Shown here: positions 32,944 to 41,789 of the stretch, piece after piece | How positions within the stretch are numbered: the stretch's first letter is position 1 | How the letters are laid out: each line of letters starts with the position of its first letter | Source: Kribbella sp. NBC_00382 | GTDB lineage: Bacteria > Actinomycetota > Actinomycetes > Propionibacteriales > Kribbellaceae | NCBI RefSeq assembly: GCF_036067295.1 | Contig: NZ_CP107954.1 | Span: 1,302,001 to 1,366,000 of the forward strand | Reading direction: 5' to 3' | Length of the DNA: 64,000 bases | The notes under the pieces: generated by a model | What the model saw: the letters and a program-made list of their open reading frames with translations, nothing else | The model's database searches: none | Told to the model about the DNA's origin: nothing | Made by a program: the position numbers and the translations under genes

Positions 32944-34413
32944 ATGGCCGATCAGCTGCGAGTAGATGCGGTCGAGGGCCGAACGGCGCTCTCGGTCGAA
33001 AGCAACGGTCTGAACGTCATCAGCGACGCGGATCGCAAGGGCACGCCACGCCAGCTCTTCTGGCCGTGGTTCGGGGCGAACGTGTCCGTGCTCGGGCTCA
33101 GCTACGGCGCCTTCGCGCTGGGCTTCGGCATCTCGTTCTGGCAGGCGGTGATCGCCGGGGTGGTCGGGATCGTCTTCTCGTTCCTGCTCTGCGGGCTGAT
33201 CGCGCTGGCCGGCAAGCGCGGCTCGGCGCCGACGCTCGTGCTGAGCCGGGCGGCGTTCGGCGTACGGGGCAACAAGCTTCCGTCGCTGGTGAGCTGGCTG
33301 CTGACGGTCGGCTGGGAAACGGTACTGACGATCCTCGCGACGCTGGCCACGGCGACCGTGTTCGAGCGGCTCGGCTGGGGCGGCGGCGCCGTCACCAAGG
33401 TGATCGCACTGGTCGTCGTCGGCACCCTGACCGTTGCCTGCGGCGTACTCGGCTTCGACCTGATCATGCGCGCGCAGACGGTCATCACGATCGTCACCGG
33501 CGTACTGACCGTCGTCTACATCATCCTGGTCGCCGACCAGGTCCACTGGAGCGCCGTCAGCGCCCTGCCGAGCGGCTCAGGCCAAGCGGTGATCGGCGCG
33601 CTCGTCTTCCTGATGACCGGCTTCGGCCTCGGCTGGGTCAACGCCGCCGCCGACTACTCCCGCTACCTCCCCCGTACTGCGTCCAGCCGCGGCGTGATCG
33701 GCTGGACGACCTTCGGCTCCTCGGTCGCACCCGTCGTACTGTTCGTCTTCGGACTCCTGCTGGCCGGCTCCTCGCAGGACCTGAGCACCTCGATCGCGGC
33801 CGACCCGATCGGTGCACTGGCCGAGGCACTACCGACCTGGTTCCTGGTGCCGTTCGTGATCGTGGCGGTGCTCGGGCTCGTGGGCGGCGCAGTACTGGAC
33901 ATCTACTCGTCCGGTCTCGCGCTGCTGTCCGTCGGGTTGCCCGCGCCGCGGTACGTCGCCGCCTTCATCGACGGCCTCGTGATGATCGCCGGGACGATCT
34001 ACGTGGTCTTCTTCTCCAGCGACAGCTTCCTGTCCCAGTTCCAGGGCTTCCTGATCACCCTCGGCGTCCCGGTGGCGGCCTGGTGCGGCATCATGCTCGC
34101 CGACATCGCCAGCCGGCGGCGCGACTACGCCGAGGCCGAGCTGTTCGACCGGCGCGGCCGGTACGGCGACGTGCAGTGGTTGCCGATAGCAACCATCGTG
34201 ATCGCGACGGCGATCGGCTGGGGCCTGGTCACCAACGGCCTGGCCAGCTGGCTGACCTGGCAGGGCTACCTGCTCGGCCCGTTGGGCCTGGGCGGCAAGG
34301 AAGGCGCGTGGGCGTTCGCCAACCTCGGCGTGCTCTTCACGCTGGTGATCGGCTTCCTGATCCAGTACTTCGTCGCGCGGCCGCAGGTGCGTGCTCAGGA
34401 GCAGGTGGCATGA
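32944..34413 (+). CDS. NCS1-family nucleobase/hydantoin-type permease
   Basis: A 489-residue transporter with about 12 membrane helices, of the nucleobase:cation symporter-1 family (cytosine, allantoin, hydantoin and related imports). PRQLFWPWFGANVSVLGLSY (helix 1 region), GSAPTLVLSRAAFGVRGNKL and AAADYSRYLPRTASSRGVIG are family hallmarks; the last is the conserved D-Y-S-R-Y. First gene of a five-gene operon, coupled by ATGA to the hydrolase gene. The substrate is unknown but should match the enzymes below it. Confidence 0.92.
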   Translation: MADQLRVDAVEGRTALSVESNGLNVISDADRKGTPRQLFWPWFGANVSVLGLSYGAFALGFGISFWQAVIAGVVGIVFSFLLCGLIALAGKRGSAPTLVLSRAAFGVRGNKLPSLVSWLLTVGWETVLTILATLATATVFERLGWGGGAVTKVIALVVVGTLTVACGVLGFDLIMRAQTVITIVTGVLTVVYIILVADQVHWSAVSALPSGSGQAVIGALVFLMTGFGLGWVNAAADYSRYLPRTASSRGVIGWTTFGSSVAPVVLFVFGLLLAGSSQDLSTSIAADPIGALAEALPTWFLVPFVIVAVLGLVGGAVLDIYSSGLALLSVGLPAPRYVAAFIDGLVMIAGTIYVVFFSSDSFLSQFQGFLITLGVPVAAWCGIMLADIASRRRDYAEAELFDRRGRYGDVQWLPIATIVIATAIGWGLVTNGLASWLTWQGYLLGPLGLGGKEGAWAFANLGVLFTLVIGFLIQYFVARPQVRAQEQVA

Positions 34414-34937
34414 CCGTCCTGGCGCTGATCGACCTGCAGCGGATCTTCGCCGAACCGGAGAGCGGCTGGGCGACGCCCGACTTCCAACGGGTGATCAAGC
34501 CGACCCAGCAGCTCATCGAGCTCTTCCCGACCGTCGTCTTCACCCGTTTCGTCGCGCCCGCCGAGCCGACCGGGTCGTGGATCCCGTACTACGAACAGTG
34601 GCCGTTCGCGTTGCAGCCGCCGGACTCGTACGCCTATCAACTGGTGGACGAGTTCCGGGGTGCGCCGACACTCGACAAGACCACCTTCGGCAAGTGGGGT
34701 CCCGAGCTGGCGGAGGCCGTCGGGCCGGGCGGGCGGCTGGTGCTGTCCGGCGTCACGACTGATTGCTGCGTGCTGACGACTGCGCTCGCGGCGGTCGACG
34801 CCGGCGTACAGGTTCAGGTGGTTGCGGATGCGTGCGCTGGGGTTGACGAGGCGAGTCATCAGAAGACGCTCGACATCATGCGGCTGTACTCGCCGATGCT
34901 GGAGGTCGTGACGGTCGAGGAAGTACGCAACCAGTGA
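34410..34937 (+). CDS. Isochorismatase-superfamily cysteine hydrolase
   Basis: A 175-residue amidohydrolase. The catalytic triad is readable: Asp in LALIDLQRIF, Lys in LDKTTFGKWG and Cys in SGVTTDCCVLTTALAAVD. This fold includes nicotinamidases, N-carbamoylsarcosine amidohydrolases and ureidoacrylate hydrolases. With an NCS1 permease and a glycohydrolase/kinase pair, an amide product of nucleobase or nicotinamide-type catabolism is a reasonable substrate (inference). It overlaps both neighbours by four bases. Confidence 0.88.
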   Translation: MTVLALIDLQRIFAEPESGWATPDFQRVIKPTQQLIELFPTVVFTRFVAPAEPTGSWIPYYEQWPFALQPPDSYAYQLVDEFRGAPTLDKTTFGKWGPELAEAVGPGGRLVLSGVTTDCCVLTTALAAVDAGVQVQVVADACAGVDEASHQKTLDIMRLYSPMLEVVTVEEVRNQ

Positions 34938-35653
34938 TCCGTGGGATGAACCTGAAGCACGAGCGGATCGCGTCGATCCTGGCCCGGGAGATCCGCTCGG
35001 GACGGGTCGGGCACGGCGATCAACTGCCGGGCGAGGTCGAACTGGCCAAGCGGTTCGCGGTGAGCCGGAATACTGTGCGGTCGGCTCTCGCAGTACTGAG
35101 TGAAGACGGGTTGATCACCACTCGGACCGGCAAAGGTTCCTTTGTACTGTTCGACGGGCGGCCGCTGGACGATCGGCTGGGATGGACGCATGCCCTTGCT
35201 GAGCAGGGCGTCGAGACGCGGGTGCAGATGCTGCGGCTCGCACACGAACAGGACCACGAACTGGCCGACCGGCTCGGCCTCGACTCCCCCGACGTCATCG
35301 TCATCCAGCGCCTCCGGGTGATCGTCGGCGGCGCGGCGATCTCGATCGAACGCAGCTGTATCCCCGCCCTCGACGAACTCCGCGACCTGCCGGAACGCGG
35401 CCTGGACGACAACTCCATCACCGCCACCCTCGCCCGAGCCGGCCTGCACCTGGACCACGGCGAGCAACGCCTCCGCGGCCGCCCCCTGGACCCCGAAGAG
35501 GCGACCCTCCTGGACCGCCCCGAAGGCACCTGGTTCCTCCACACCCGCCGAGTCAGCTACACCCCCGACAACCGCTTCGCCGAACAGGTAGACAGCCTCC
35601 TAGACCCCGAACACTTCGAACTCAGCCTCACCTACACCGGGCCAAACCGATGA
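34934..35653 (+). CDS. GntR/HutC-family regulator with UTRA domain
   Basis: A 239-residue regulator: residues 1-75 are a GntR winged helix (RIASILAREIRSGRVGHGDQ, LAKRFAVSRNTVRSALAVLS, TRTGKGSFV). The rest is a UTRA ligand domain. GTG start overlapping the hydrolase stop; the ATG 15 bases later is an alternative. Being inside the operon, it probably autoregulates the cluster through the dyads upstream of the permease gene. Confidence 0.92.
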   Translation: MIRGMNLKHERIASILAREIRSGRVGHGDQLPGEVELAKRFAVSRNTVRSALAVLSEDGLITTRTGKGSFVLFDGRPLDDRLGWTHALAEQGVETRVQMLRLAHEQDHELADRLGLDSPDVIVIQRLRVIVGGAAISIERSCIPALDELRDLPERGLDDNSITATLARAGLHLDHGEQRLRGRPLDPEEATLLDRPEGTWFLHTRRVSYTPDNRFAEQVDSLLDPEHFELSLTYTGPNR

Positions 35654-35719
35654 CAACACCACCCTCCGTACCTGGCAGCCCTCCACCGCAGCCCTCGCCC
35701 CCCGCCCGGACGAACGCTC

Positions 35720-35815
35720 CCCCATTTCAGGGGTTAACCCCTGAGTTGGTGGGTTGCCCTAGCTGCATCCAGGGTGGCAACCCACCATTTGAGGGGTTAA
35801 CCCCTCAAATGGGTC
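35720..35815. repeat. Compound palindromic repeat: two GGGGTTAACCCC dyads flanking a 12-bp inverted repeat
   Basis: An 18-bp perfect palindrome (35727-35744) and a 28-bp perfect palindrome (35785-35812) share the core AGGGGTTAACCCCT and the flank CCATTT. Between them, arms TGGTGGGTTGCC (35747-35758) and GGCAACCCACCA (35776-35787) form a third hairpin. The unit fills most of the 202-base gap between the GntR and glycohydrolase genes. It resembles a REP/MITE-like element and could also attenuate or process the operon mRNA. Confidence 0.85.
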
Positions 35816-35855
35816 GCAGCAACGCGGGGCGACCTGCGGTGAAGCGAGCGACGCC

Positions 35856-36938
35856 ATGAACGGGCGAGCTCCGAGCGGGGTGAGTGGCGCTGCGGGCTCC
35901 CGCGCCATCGGCGCACTCTATGGGCTTGCCATCGGGGATGCGTTGGGGATGCCTACGCAGTCGTTGCCGAGGGCACTCATCGTGGCGCGGTACGGCGAGG
36001 TGATTGGCGGGTTTGAGCCGGCGCCGGAGGATCAGCCGTTGGCTGCCGGAATGGTGGCTGGGGCGGTTACTGATGACACCGAGCAGGCTGTGTTGCTGGG
36101 GCGGCTGGTGGTGGAGTCGGGTGGGAAGGTTGATGGGCGGGAGCTGGCACAGCGGTTGCTGGTGTGGGAGGACGGGATGCGGGCGCGCGGCTCGCTCGAT
36201 CTGCTCGGGCCGTCGACCAAGCGGGCCATCGACGAACTGCTGCAGGGCAAGGACATCGACGAGACCGGACGGTACGGGACGACCAACGGCGCCGCGATGC
36301 GAATCACCCCGGTCGGTATCGCCACCCCTTCGACCGACCTCGACCTGCTGATCGAGCGCGTGATCGCCGCCAGCGCGGCGACCCACAACACCGGTCTCGC
36401 ACTCTCTGCCGCCGCAGCCGTCGCAGCAGCGGTCAGCGCAGGCATCGACGGCGCAACCATCCCCGAAGCGACCTCCCTGGCCATCGAGGCCGCAACCAAA
36501 GCATCAACCAGTGGCCATTGGGTAGCCGGCGCAGACATCGCCACCCGCATCAACTGGGCCACCTCCCTGGTGACCGGCTCCCGCATCGAGCCGGCCGCCT
36601 CCAAGATCGACACGGCGTCTGGCAATACCCCTCCTCGGCCGGGCGCCGTGTCTGCACTTCTGTACGACCTGGTCGGTACCAGCCTCGCCAGCCAGGAATC
36701 CGTACCGGCCGCGTTCGCCGTCCTCGCCGCCTACCCCGACGACCCCTGGCTCGCCGTCCGCCTAGCCGCCTCGGCCGGTGGCGACACCGACACCATCGCC
36801 GCCATCGCCGGCGCGATCGCAGGCGCCTGCCACGGCCTCGACGGCTTCCCCGCCGGCGCCCGTACCACCGTTGCCGAGGTCAACAACCTCGACCTCGACA
36901 CCCTCGCGAGCCAGCTCCTGAAGGTCCGCGAAGGATGA
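35856..36938 (+). CDS. ADP-ribosylglycohydrolase (DraG/ARH) family protein
   Basis: A 360-residue all-helical, Mg-dependent glycohydrolase. GALYGLAIGDALGMPTQ begins the fold, AVTDDTEQAVLLGRLV provides the first metal site (TDDTE), and SAGGDTDTIAAIAGAIAGA the second (GDTDT). Both metal sites are intact, so hydrolysis of an N- or O-glycosidic bond to ribose (ADP-ribosyl, or a nucleoside-like substrate) is expected. Coupled by ATGA to the PfkB gene, whose kinase could phosphorylate the released sugar or nucleoside. Confidence 0.88.
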   Translation: MNGRAPSGVSGAAGSRAIGALYGLAIGDALGMPTQSLPRALIVARYGEVIGGFEPAPEDQPLAAGMVAGAVTDDTEQAVLLGRLVVESGGKVDGRELAQRLLVWEDGMRARGSLDLLGPSTKRAIDELLQGKDIDETGRYGTTNGAAMRITPVGIATPSTDLDLLIERVIAASAATHNTGLALSAAAAVAAAVSAGIDGATIPEATSLAIEAATKASTSGHWVAGADIATRINWATSLVTGSRIEPAASKIDTASGNTPPRPGAVSALLYDLVGTSLASQESVPAAFAVLAAYPDDPWLAVRLAASAGGDTDTIAAIAGAIAGACHGLDGFPAGARTTVAEVNNLDLDTLASQLLKVREG

Positions 36939-37846
36939 GACTCCTCCACCTCGGCAACGTCGTCGTCGACCTCGTCCTGACAGTCGGCGACCTCCCACCC
37001 CGCGGCGGCGACGTCATCGCCTCCAGCACCGCGACCACCCCCGGCGGCGGCTTCAACGTGATGGCCGCCGCCGTCCGCCAAGGCCTGCCCACCCTGTACG
37101 CCGGTGCGCATGGCACCGGCCCCTTCGGCGCGCTAGCCCGGGAGGCGCTCGCCGGAGCGGGCATCAAGTGGTTGCACCCGGCAAGGGAGGACCTGGACAC
37201 CGGCTTCGTCGTCACCCTCGTCGACGCGACCGGCGAACGTACCTTCGTCACCAGCCGCGGAGCCGAGGCCACCCTGACCGGTGACGAGCTCCCAGCCCCG
37301 GATGAGGACGACATCGTGTACCTGTCCGGGTACAGCCTGTTGCACGACTCCAACCGGGCCGCCCTACTCCCCTGGCTGGCCAAGCTGCCTGACGATATCG
37401 AGGTCTTCTTCGACCCGGGTCCACTCGTCGCCGAGATCCCCGAGCCGGCACTGGAGGCAGTACTCGCCAGAGTCGACTGGTGGAGCTCCAACGCCGCCGA
37501 GGCCACCCAGCTGACCGGCATGGGCGACCCGGCCGACGCGGCTCGCGCAGTACGGCGGAGGACCTGCCGGGCCGATGTGCTCGTCCGCACTGGACCGGGT
37601 GGGTGCCTGCTCGCAGTACGGGGTCAGGACGTCACGCAGGTGGACGGGTTCGCAGTACAGGCTGTGGACCTCAACGGCGCTGGAGATGCGCATGCCGGGG
37701 CGTTCCTGGCGGGGATTGCCCAGGGCAAGGAACCGGCTGAGGCAGCCCGTCGCGCGAACGCGGCGGCAGCCCTTGCGGTGACCCGGCGCGGACCGGCCAC
37801 TGCACCCACTAGGGACGAGCTAGAGGCCTATCTAAGGGGTCAGTAG
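36935..37846 (+). CDS. PfkB/ribokinase-family carbohydrate or nucleoside kinase
   Basis: A 303-residue kinase. LHLGNVVVDLVLTVGDLPPR (4-23) is the N-terminal substrate region, GGGFNVMAAAVRQG (37-50) the conserved GG-N-A motif, and VDLNGAGDAHAGAFLAGIAQ carries the catalytic GAGD Asp. The C-terminal ATP-binding region is standard. Last gene of the permease-hydrolase-GntR-glycohydrolase-kinase operon. Ribose, a nucleoside or pseudouridine-like compounds are possible substrates; the sequence does not decide. Confidence 0.88.
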   Translation: MRLLHLGNVVVDLVLTVGDLPPRGGDVIASSTATTPGGGFNVMAAAVRQGLPTLYAGAHGTGPFGALAREALAGAGIKWLHPAREDLDTGFVVTLVDATGERTFVTSRGAEATLTGDELPAPDEDDIVYLSGYSLLHDSNRAALLPWLAKLPDDIEVFFDPGPLVAEIPEPALEAVLARVDWWSSNAAEATQLTGMGDPADAARAVRRRTCRADVLVRTGPGGCLLAVRGQDVTQVDGFAVQAVDLNGAGDAHAGAFLAGIAQGKEPAEAARRANAAAALAVTRRGPATAPTRDELEAYLRGQ

Positions 37847-37851
37847 GCAGC

Positions 37852-37931
37852 GCATAGGGAGTAGTACTGATGTGGCCCTCCTCCTCAGGCGAGCACAGTC
37901 GTGGCATCGACCGAAGCTCCCGGAGGACACC
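37852..37931 (+). promoter_or_regulatory. Conserved leader, copy 1, with anti-ribosome-binding-site element
   Basis: This 80-base stretch is clearly homologous to the leader at 38219-38302: shared blocks include ATAGGGA, GATGTG, CCTCCTCAG, CGAGCA and GGCATC. TCCTCC at 37879-37884 is complementary to the GGAGGA ribosome-binding site at 37922-37927, so a translation-blocking hairpin is possible. Confidence 0.55.
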
Positions 37932-38093
37932 ATGTTCTACCTCACCATGCCAGCGCTTCAGGCGGAGGTCTCCTACCGCCAGGAGCGGCTCAAGCGTGAC
38001 TACCAGCGTCCGCTGTGGCTCAAGCGCACGCCCAAGAGGCCGGTGAGCACAACACCGTGCCTGCCGGTGGTCCAGGCCAGGCCCGCGATGTGA
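37932..38093 (+). CDS. Micro-protein 1 of a tandem paralogous trio
   Basis: A 53-residue basic protein (MFYLTMPALQAEVSYRQERL onward). Its core AEVSYRQERLKRDY recurs in the next two micro-proteins, which supports all three being translated. The strong GGAGG site fixes the start. The C-terminal half (LKRTPKRPVSTTPCLPVVQA region) is unlike the others. No signal peptide or membrane helix. It has its own leader and terminator. Confidence 0.65.
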   Translation: MFYLTMPALQAEVSYRQERLKRDYQRPLWLKRTPKRPVSTTPCLPVVQARPAM

Positions 38094-38117
38094 GCGCCCG
38101 ACCACCACCCCACTGAC

Positions 38118-38157
38118 CAGAGCGGCCGAGACCTTCACCCAGGTCTCGGCCGCTCTG
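38118..38157 (+). terminator. Intrinsic terminator after micro-protein 1
   Basis: A 17-bp perfect stem (38118-38134 with 38141-38157) and loop TCACCC lie 25 bases after the stop. The tail CTGTTCC is weakly T-rich. Very stable by inspection. Confidence 0.8.
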
Positions 38158-38218
38158 CTGTTCCGGCTAGGCCGCTCCTAGGCGTCAAGCGGATTACCTA
38201 GTAGGCGCCTAAGGCCCG

Positions 38219-38302
38219 TGGATAGGGACTAGTTCGGATGTGCCGCCCCTCCTCAGACGAGCAGATTAGGGGCATCAACCAAAGCAGCCAGGAGGCAGCG
38301 AG
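38219..38302 (+). promoter_or_regulatory. Conserved leader, copy 2, with anti-ribosome-binding-site element
   Basis: Homologous to the leader of micro-protein 1. CCTCCT at 38248-38253 is complementary to AGGAGG at 38290-38295. The perfect palindrome TAGGCGCCTA lies just upstream (about 38202-38211) and may be part of the promoter or operator. Confidence 0.55.
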
Positions 38303-38431
38303 ATGTTCACGAACGAGTCGGTCAAGGCAGAGGTCAGCTACCGCAAGGAGCGCCTCACCCGCGACTACCGCCGGTCTGCCGGCAAGCCGGTGACCCGCCG
38401 GATCGTCCACCTGTTCACCAAGAGCGCCTGA
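38303..38431 (+). CDS. Micro-protein 2 of the tandem trio
   Basis: A 42-residue, very basic protein ([20 protein letters not shown] onward) sharing AEVSYRxERLxRDY with micro-protein 1. The AGGAGG site before the ATG is excellent. Fifteen bases separate it from micro-protein 3, so the two form a dicistron. Function unknown; the net charge would suit RNA, DNA or membrane-surface binding, but that is only a guess. Confidence 0.65.
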   Translation: MFTNESVKAEVSYRKERLTRDYRRSAGKPVTRRIVHLFTKSA

Positions 38432-38446
38432 AGGGAGGAACACACC

Positions 38447-38617
38447 ATGTCAATGTTCATCAGCACCCAGTCCATCCAGGCGGAGACCGCCTACCGGCAG
38501 GAGCGGATCAAGCGCGACTACAGCCGGGCCAACGGCCGCCGGCTGCGCGCGAAGCGGGCCGAGAAGCCCGAGCCGCTGCAGGCGCGCCACGCGCTGCGAC
38601 CCACTACCGCCGCATGA
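38447..38617 (+). CDS. Micro-protein 3 of the tandem trio
   Basis: A 56-residue basic protein ([20 protein letters not shown] onward) with the same core ([14 protein letters not shown]) and an Arg/Lys-rich tail. GGGAGG lies about eight bases before the first ATG; the second ATG two codons later is an alternative. A powerful terminator begins ten bases beyond the stop, so this micro-operon does not run into the LuxR gene. Confidence 0.65.
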   Translation: MSMFISTQSIQAETAYRQERIKRDYSRANGRRLRAKRAEKPEPLQARHALRPTTAA

Positions 38618-38627
38618 CCGCCGTGGC

Positions 38628-38672
38628 CGCCGTCCCCGACCGGATAGTCCCGGTCGGGGACGGCGTTTTTTT
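38628..38672 (+). terminator. Strong intrinsic terminator between the micro-operon and the LuxR gene
   Basis: A 16-bp perfect GC-rich stem (38628-38643 with 38650-38665), loop ATAGTC and a run of seven T. This is the most canonical terminator in the window. It shows that the LuxR gene must start downstream of it. Confidence 0.93.
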
Positions 38673-38730
38673 CGCCGCGGACGCACCGCGGACGGGATGC
38701 CGTCGAATTGTGTCGGTGCAAGGGGCGAAG

Positions 38731-41652
38731 ATGGACGACGTGCCCTGGAACTCGACACCTCTCGTCGGCCGCTCGTCCGAGCTGGCCGCACTGCTCAGCG
38801 CCGTCGACGAGGCGAAGACCCGCCGCGCCGGTGCCATCCTGCTGTCCGGTGACGCCGGTGTCGGCAAGACCCGGATGCTCGACGAGGTGGCCAACGGGGC
38901 GCACGAGCGCGGGTTCGGAGTACTGGTCGGGCACTGCACCGACTTCGGCGACGCCGGCCTGCCGTACCTGCCGTTCACCGAGATCTTCGGCCGGCTGGCC
39001 GACGAGCGCCCGCAGGTGGTCGAGAGCGTCCTGACCAACTTCCCGGCGATCGGCCGGCTGCTGCCGACCCACCGGCTGATCGGCGCGCAGACCGTCCCGC
39101 AGGACGGGCAGCTCGACCGTGCCGCGCTCTTCGATGCCGTACTCGGCGCCTTCACCGCGCTGTCGACCAGCGAGCCGCTGGTGGTGATCATCGAGGACGC
39201 GCACTGGGCCGACGACTCCAGCCGCGACCTGATCGGGTTCCTGATCACCCGGCTCACGTCGCAACGGCTCGCGCTCGTCGTGTCGTACCGGAGCGATGAC
39301 CTGCACCGGCGGCACCCGCTGCGCCGGCCGATCGCCGAGTGGTCCCGCAACCCGCGCGTACGCCGGGTCAGCCTGCTGCCGCTGGACGCCGCCGACTCCC
39401 GCACGCTGCTGACCGCATTGCTCACTGAGCCGCTGCCCGAGCTGGAGGAGCTCCGGATCCTCGAGCGTGCGGGCGGCAACGCGTTCTTTACCGAGGAACT
39501 GGTCGCCGCGGCGTCGATGGGCGACGCAGACGCAGTACCACCGGACCTTGCCGACCTACTGCTCGTCCGGCTCGACCCGCTGTCGGATGACGCCCGGCAG
39601 GTCGCGCGGGTGATCGCTGTGGCAGGCCGACGCGTTCCCCACACGCTGCTGACGGCTGTGGCCGGGCTGCCAGACCGTGAGCTGGATGCCGCGCTGCGGG
39701 AGCTCATCGACGCGCACATCATCGAGCACCCGGGCAATGCGAGCTACTACTTCCGGCATGCGCTGCTGGCCGAGGCCGTGTACGACGATTTGCTCCCGGG
39801 CGAGCGCGTGCGGCAGCACGCGGCGTACGCGAAAGCACTGAAGGACCAGACCGTCGCCGGTACTGCGGCGGAGCTGGCCGGGCACGCGACCAGGTCCCAC
39901 GACCTGGCCACTGCTTTCGAGGCGCGCGTGCGGGCCGGGCAAGAGGCGATCTCGGTCGCGGCGCCGCAGGAGGCGCTGAAGCACTACGAGATGGCACTGG
40001 AGCTACTGCCGAACGCAGCACCCGACGCGAGCATCGACAAGACCTGGCTGATCGTCGAGACCGCTACTGCGGCTGCCCTGTCCGCACAGCACCTACGCGC
40101 GGTCAAGCTACTGCGCAAGGCGTTGAGCGAGCTGCCGGCTGACGCTCCGCGGCTGCAGCGAGCTGAGCTGCTGATGCCGCTGGCCGAGATCGCGCTGACC
40201 ATCGACAACGACCAAGAGGCGCACGAGGCGATCTCGCAGGCGCTGCGGTTGACGTCGGACGAGCCGGCGACTGTGTTCAAGGCTCAGGTGGCCTCGATGT
40301 ACGCACGCGTCTCGGATGCGCTCGGGCGGCCGATGGAGGCCGAGCGGTGGGCCCATGAGGCGCTGCAGATCGCGCGCGAGGTCGGCCAGGAGTCGGCTGC
40401 GAGCGACGCTGGCATCACGTTGGCTCAGTTGCGTCGGCGGGCCGGCGATCCGGTGGCTGCGGCCAAGCAGTTGGAGGAGGCGGCGGTACGGGCTCAGTTG
40501 GCCGGCGATTCGGCTGCCGAAGTACGGAGCAGGTTTTTGCTGGGGTCGAACCATTACGAGATGGGCGACCTCGCCAGCGCCCGGAACGCGCTCCAGTTGG
40601 CGGCTGAACGTGCGGGCGAGTTGGGGCGTCAGTGGGCGGCGTACGGGTTCGATGCTCGGCGGACGCTGGCGCTGACCCAGTTCGTACTGGGCGAGTGGGA
40701 CGCGTCGGCGGCGACCGCGCGGACGGACTCGATGACGCCGGCCGCGGCGGAGGCCGCGCTGCGTGGAGTGGGGCTGAACGTACGCGGTGGCCGTGGTGAC
40801 ACGTCGGTCGCCGAGGAGCTGGAGCGGCTGCGCAAGTGGTGGTCGCTCGACGTCATGGTGCCGATCATCGGCCTGCAACCGGCGGTCGACGCCTATCTCC
40901 GGCTCAACCGGCCGGCCGAGGCGGAGAAGCTGATCACCGACGTGTCGTCGCTGTGCGCGGAGATCTTCCAGACCGAGTGGTTCATGGCACGGATCCGGTT
41001 CTCGACGCTGGGTCTGCAGGTGCTGTGCCATCGCGTCGTCCACGAGCCGTCCGCGGCGGCCGAGCTGGTGGCTCGTGGAGCCGAGCTGGTGGCGGACGGT
41101 CAATCGACCGCCGAGAAGGGGATGCCGCCCGGTCGTGTGCTGGGGGTCGAGGGGATCGCTTGGCTGGCCATGTTGGAGGCGGAATGGGAGCGCCTCCGCT
41201 GGCTGGCCGACATCGATCCGCCGACGCCGGCCGAGCACGTCGCCACCTGGCAACGCACGGTCGACGCCTTCGGCTACGGGGACGTCCACCAGCAGGCTTG
41301 GGCGCGGCTGCACTTCTCGGCTGCCTTGCGAGCGGCCGGGCGGGTGGCCGATGCGAATGAGCAGGTGACGCTTGCTGCTGAGACCGCCCGCCAGTTGGGC
41401 GCCAAGCCATTGCTCGACGAGTTGGGTGGAGCCGAGGGTGGTGGCAGCACGGGTCCGGCGGCGCTCACGGCGCGCGAGACCGAAGTACTGGCTCTGCTGG
41501 CCGAGGGTAGGACCAACCGGCAGCTGGCCCGGGAGCTCTACATCTCGGAGAAGACGGTGAGCGTTCATGTCTCGAACATCCTGGCCAAACTGGGTGTCCG
41601 CAGCCGGACGGAGGCTGCGGCGGTGGCTCGGCGAGACGGGTTACTCGGCTAG
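38731..41652 (+). CDS. Large LuxR-family (LAL-type) ATPase transcriptional regulator
   Basis: A 973-residue regulator. An N-terminal AAA/STAND ATPase has Walker [21 protein letters not shown] (near residue 36) and Walker [20 protein letters not shown] long helical, TPR-like middle region follows, then a C-terminal LuxR HTH ([40 protein letters not shown]). The frame is open from 38614, but the first 39 codons span the terminator, so ATG 38731 ([14 protein letters not shown]) is the start. LAL regulators respond to sugars, nucleotides or small effectors; the target here may be the adjoining micro-operon or the NLP gene (inference). Confidence 0.92.
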   Translation: MDDVPWNSTPLVGRSSELAALLSAVDEAKTRRAGAILLSGDAGVGKTRMLDEVANGAHERGFGVLVGHCTDFGDAGLPYLPFTEIFGRLADERPQVVESVLTNFPAIGRLLPTHRLIGAQTVPQDGQLDRAALFDAVLGAFTALSTSEPLVVIIEDAHWADDSSRDLIGFLITRLTSQRLALVVSYRSDDLHRRHPLRRPIAEWSRNPRVRRVSLLPLDAADSRTLLTALLTEPLPELEELRILERAGGNAFFTEELVAAASMGDADAVPPDLADLLLVRLDPLSDDARQVARVIAVAGRRVPHTLLTAVAGLPDRELDAALRELIDAHIIEHPGNASYYFRHALLAEAVYDDLLPGERVRQHAAYAKALKDQTVAGTAAELAGHATRSHDLATAFEARVRAGQEAISVAAPQEALKHYEMALELLPNAAPDASIDKTWLIVETATAAALSAQHLRAVKLLRKALSELPADAPRLQRAELLMPLAEIALTIDNDQEAHEAISQALRLTSDEPATVFKAQVASMYARVSDALGRPMEAERWAHEALQIAREVGQESAASDAGITLAQLRRRAGDPVAAAKQLEEAAVRAQLAGDSAAEVRSRFLLGSNHYEMGDLASARNALQLAAERAGELGRQWAAYGFDARRTLALTQFVLGEWDASAATARTDSMTPAAAEAALRGVGLNVRGGRGDTSVAEELERLRKWWSLDVMVPIIGLQPAVDAYLRLNRPAEAEKLITDVSSLCAEIFQTEWFMARIRFSTLGLQVLCHRVVHEPSAAAELVARGAELVADGQSTAEKGMPPGRVLGVEGIAWLAMLEAEWERLRWLADIDPPTPAEHVATWQRTVDAFGYGDVHQQAWARLHFSAALRAAGRVADANEQVTLAAETARQLGAKPLLDELGGAEGGGSTGPAALTARETEVLALLAEGRTNRQLARELYISEKTVSVHVSNILAKLGVRSRTEAAAVARRDGLLG

Positions 41653-41789
41653 TTCTGTTCACTTGGCGTGGGGGTCTGTTCACCCATCGTCGATTCTTAT
41701 TAGCGTGAAGTATGTACTGACGTGCCCTTGAGGTGTCATCCTCTTCAACGTTCGCAACCGCCCAGCGACACCGTTGAAAAGAGCGAAGC

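Noticed and set aside
35650..35859. 69-codon frame overlapping the GntR stop and the glycohydrolase start by four bases each
   Set aside because: Its sequence is Pro-rich and runs straight through the palindromic repeat, which explains the absence of stops; it has no domain or codon pattern of its own.
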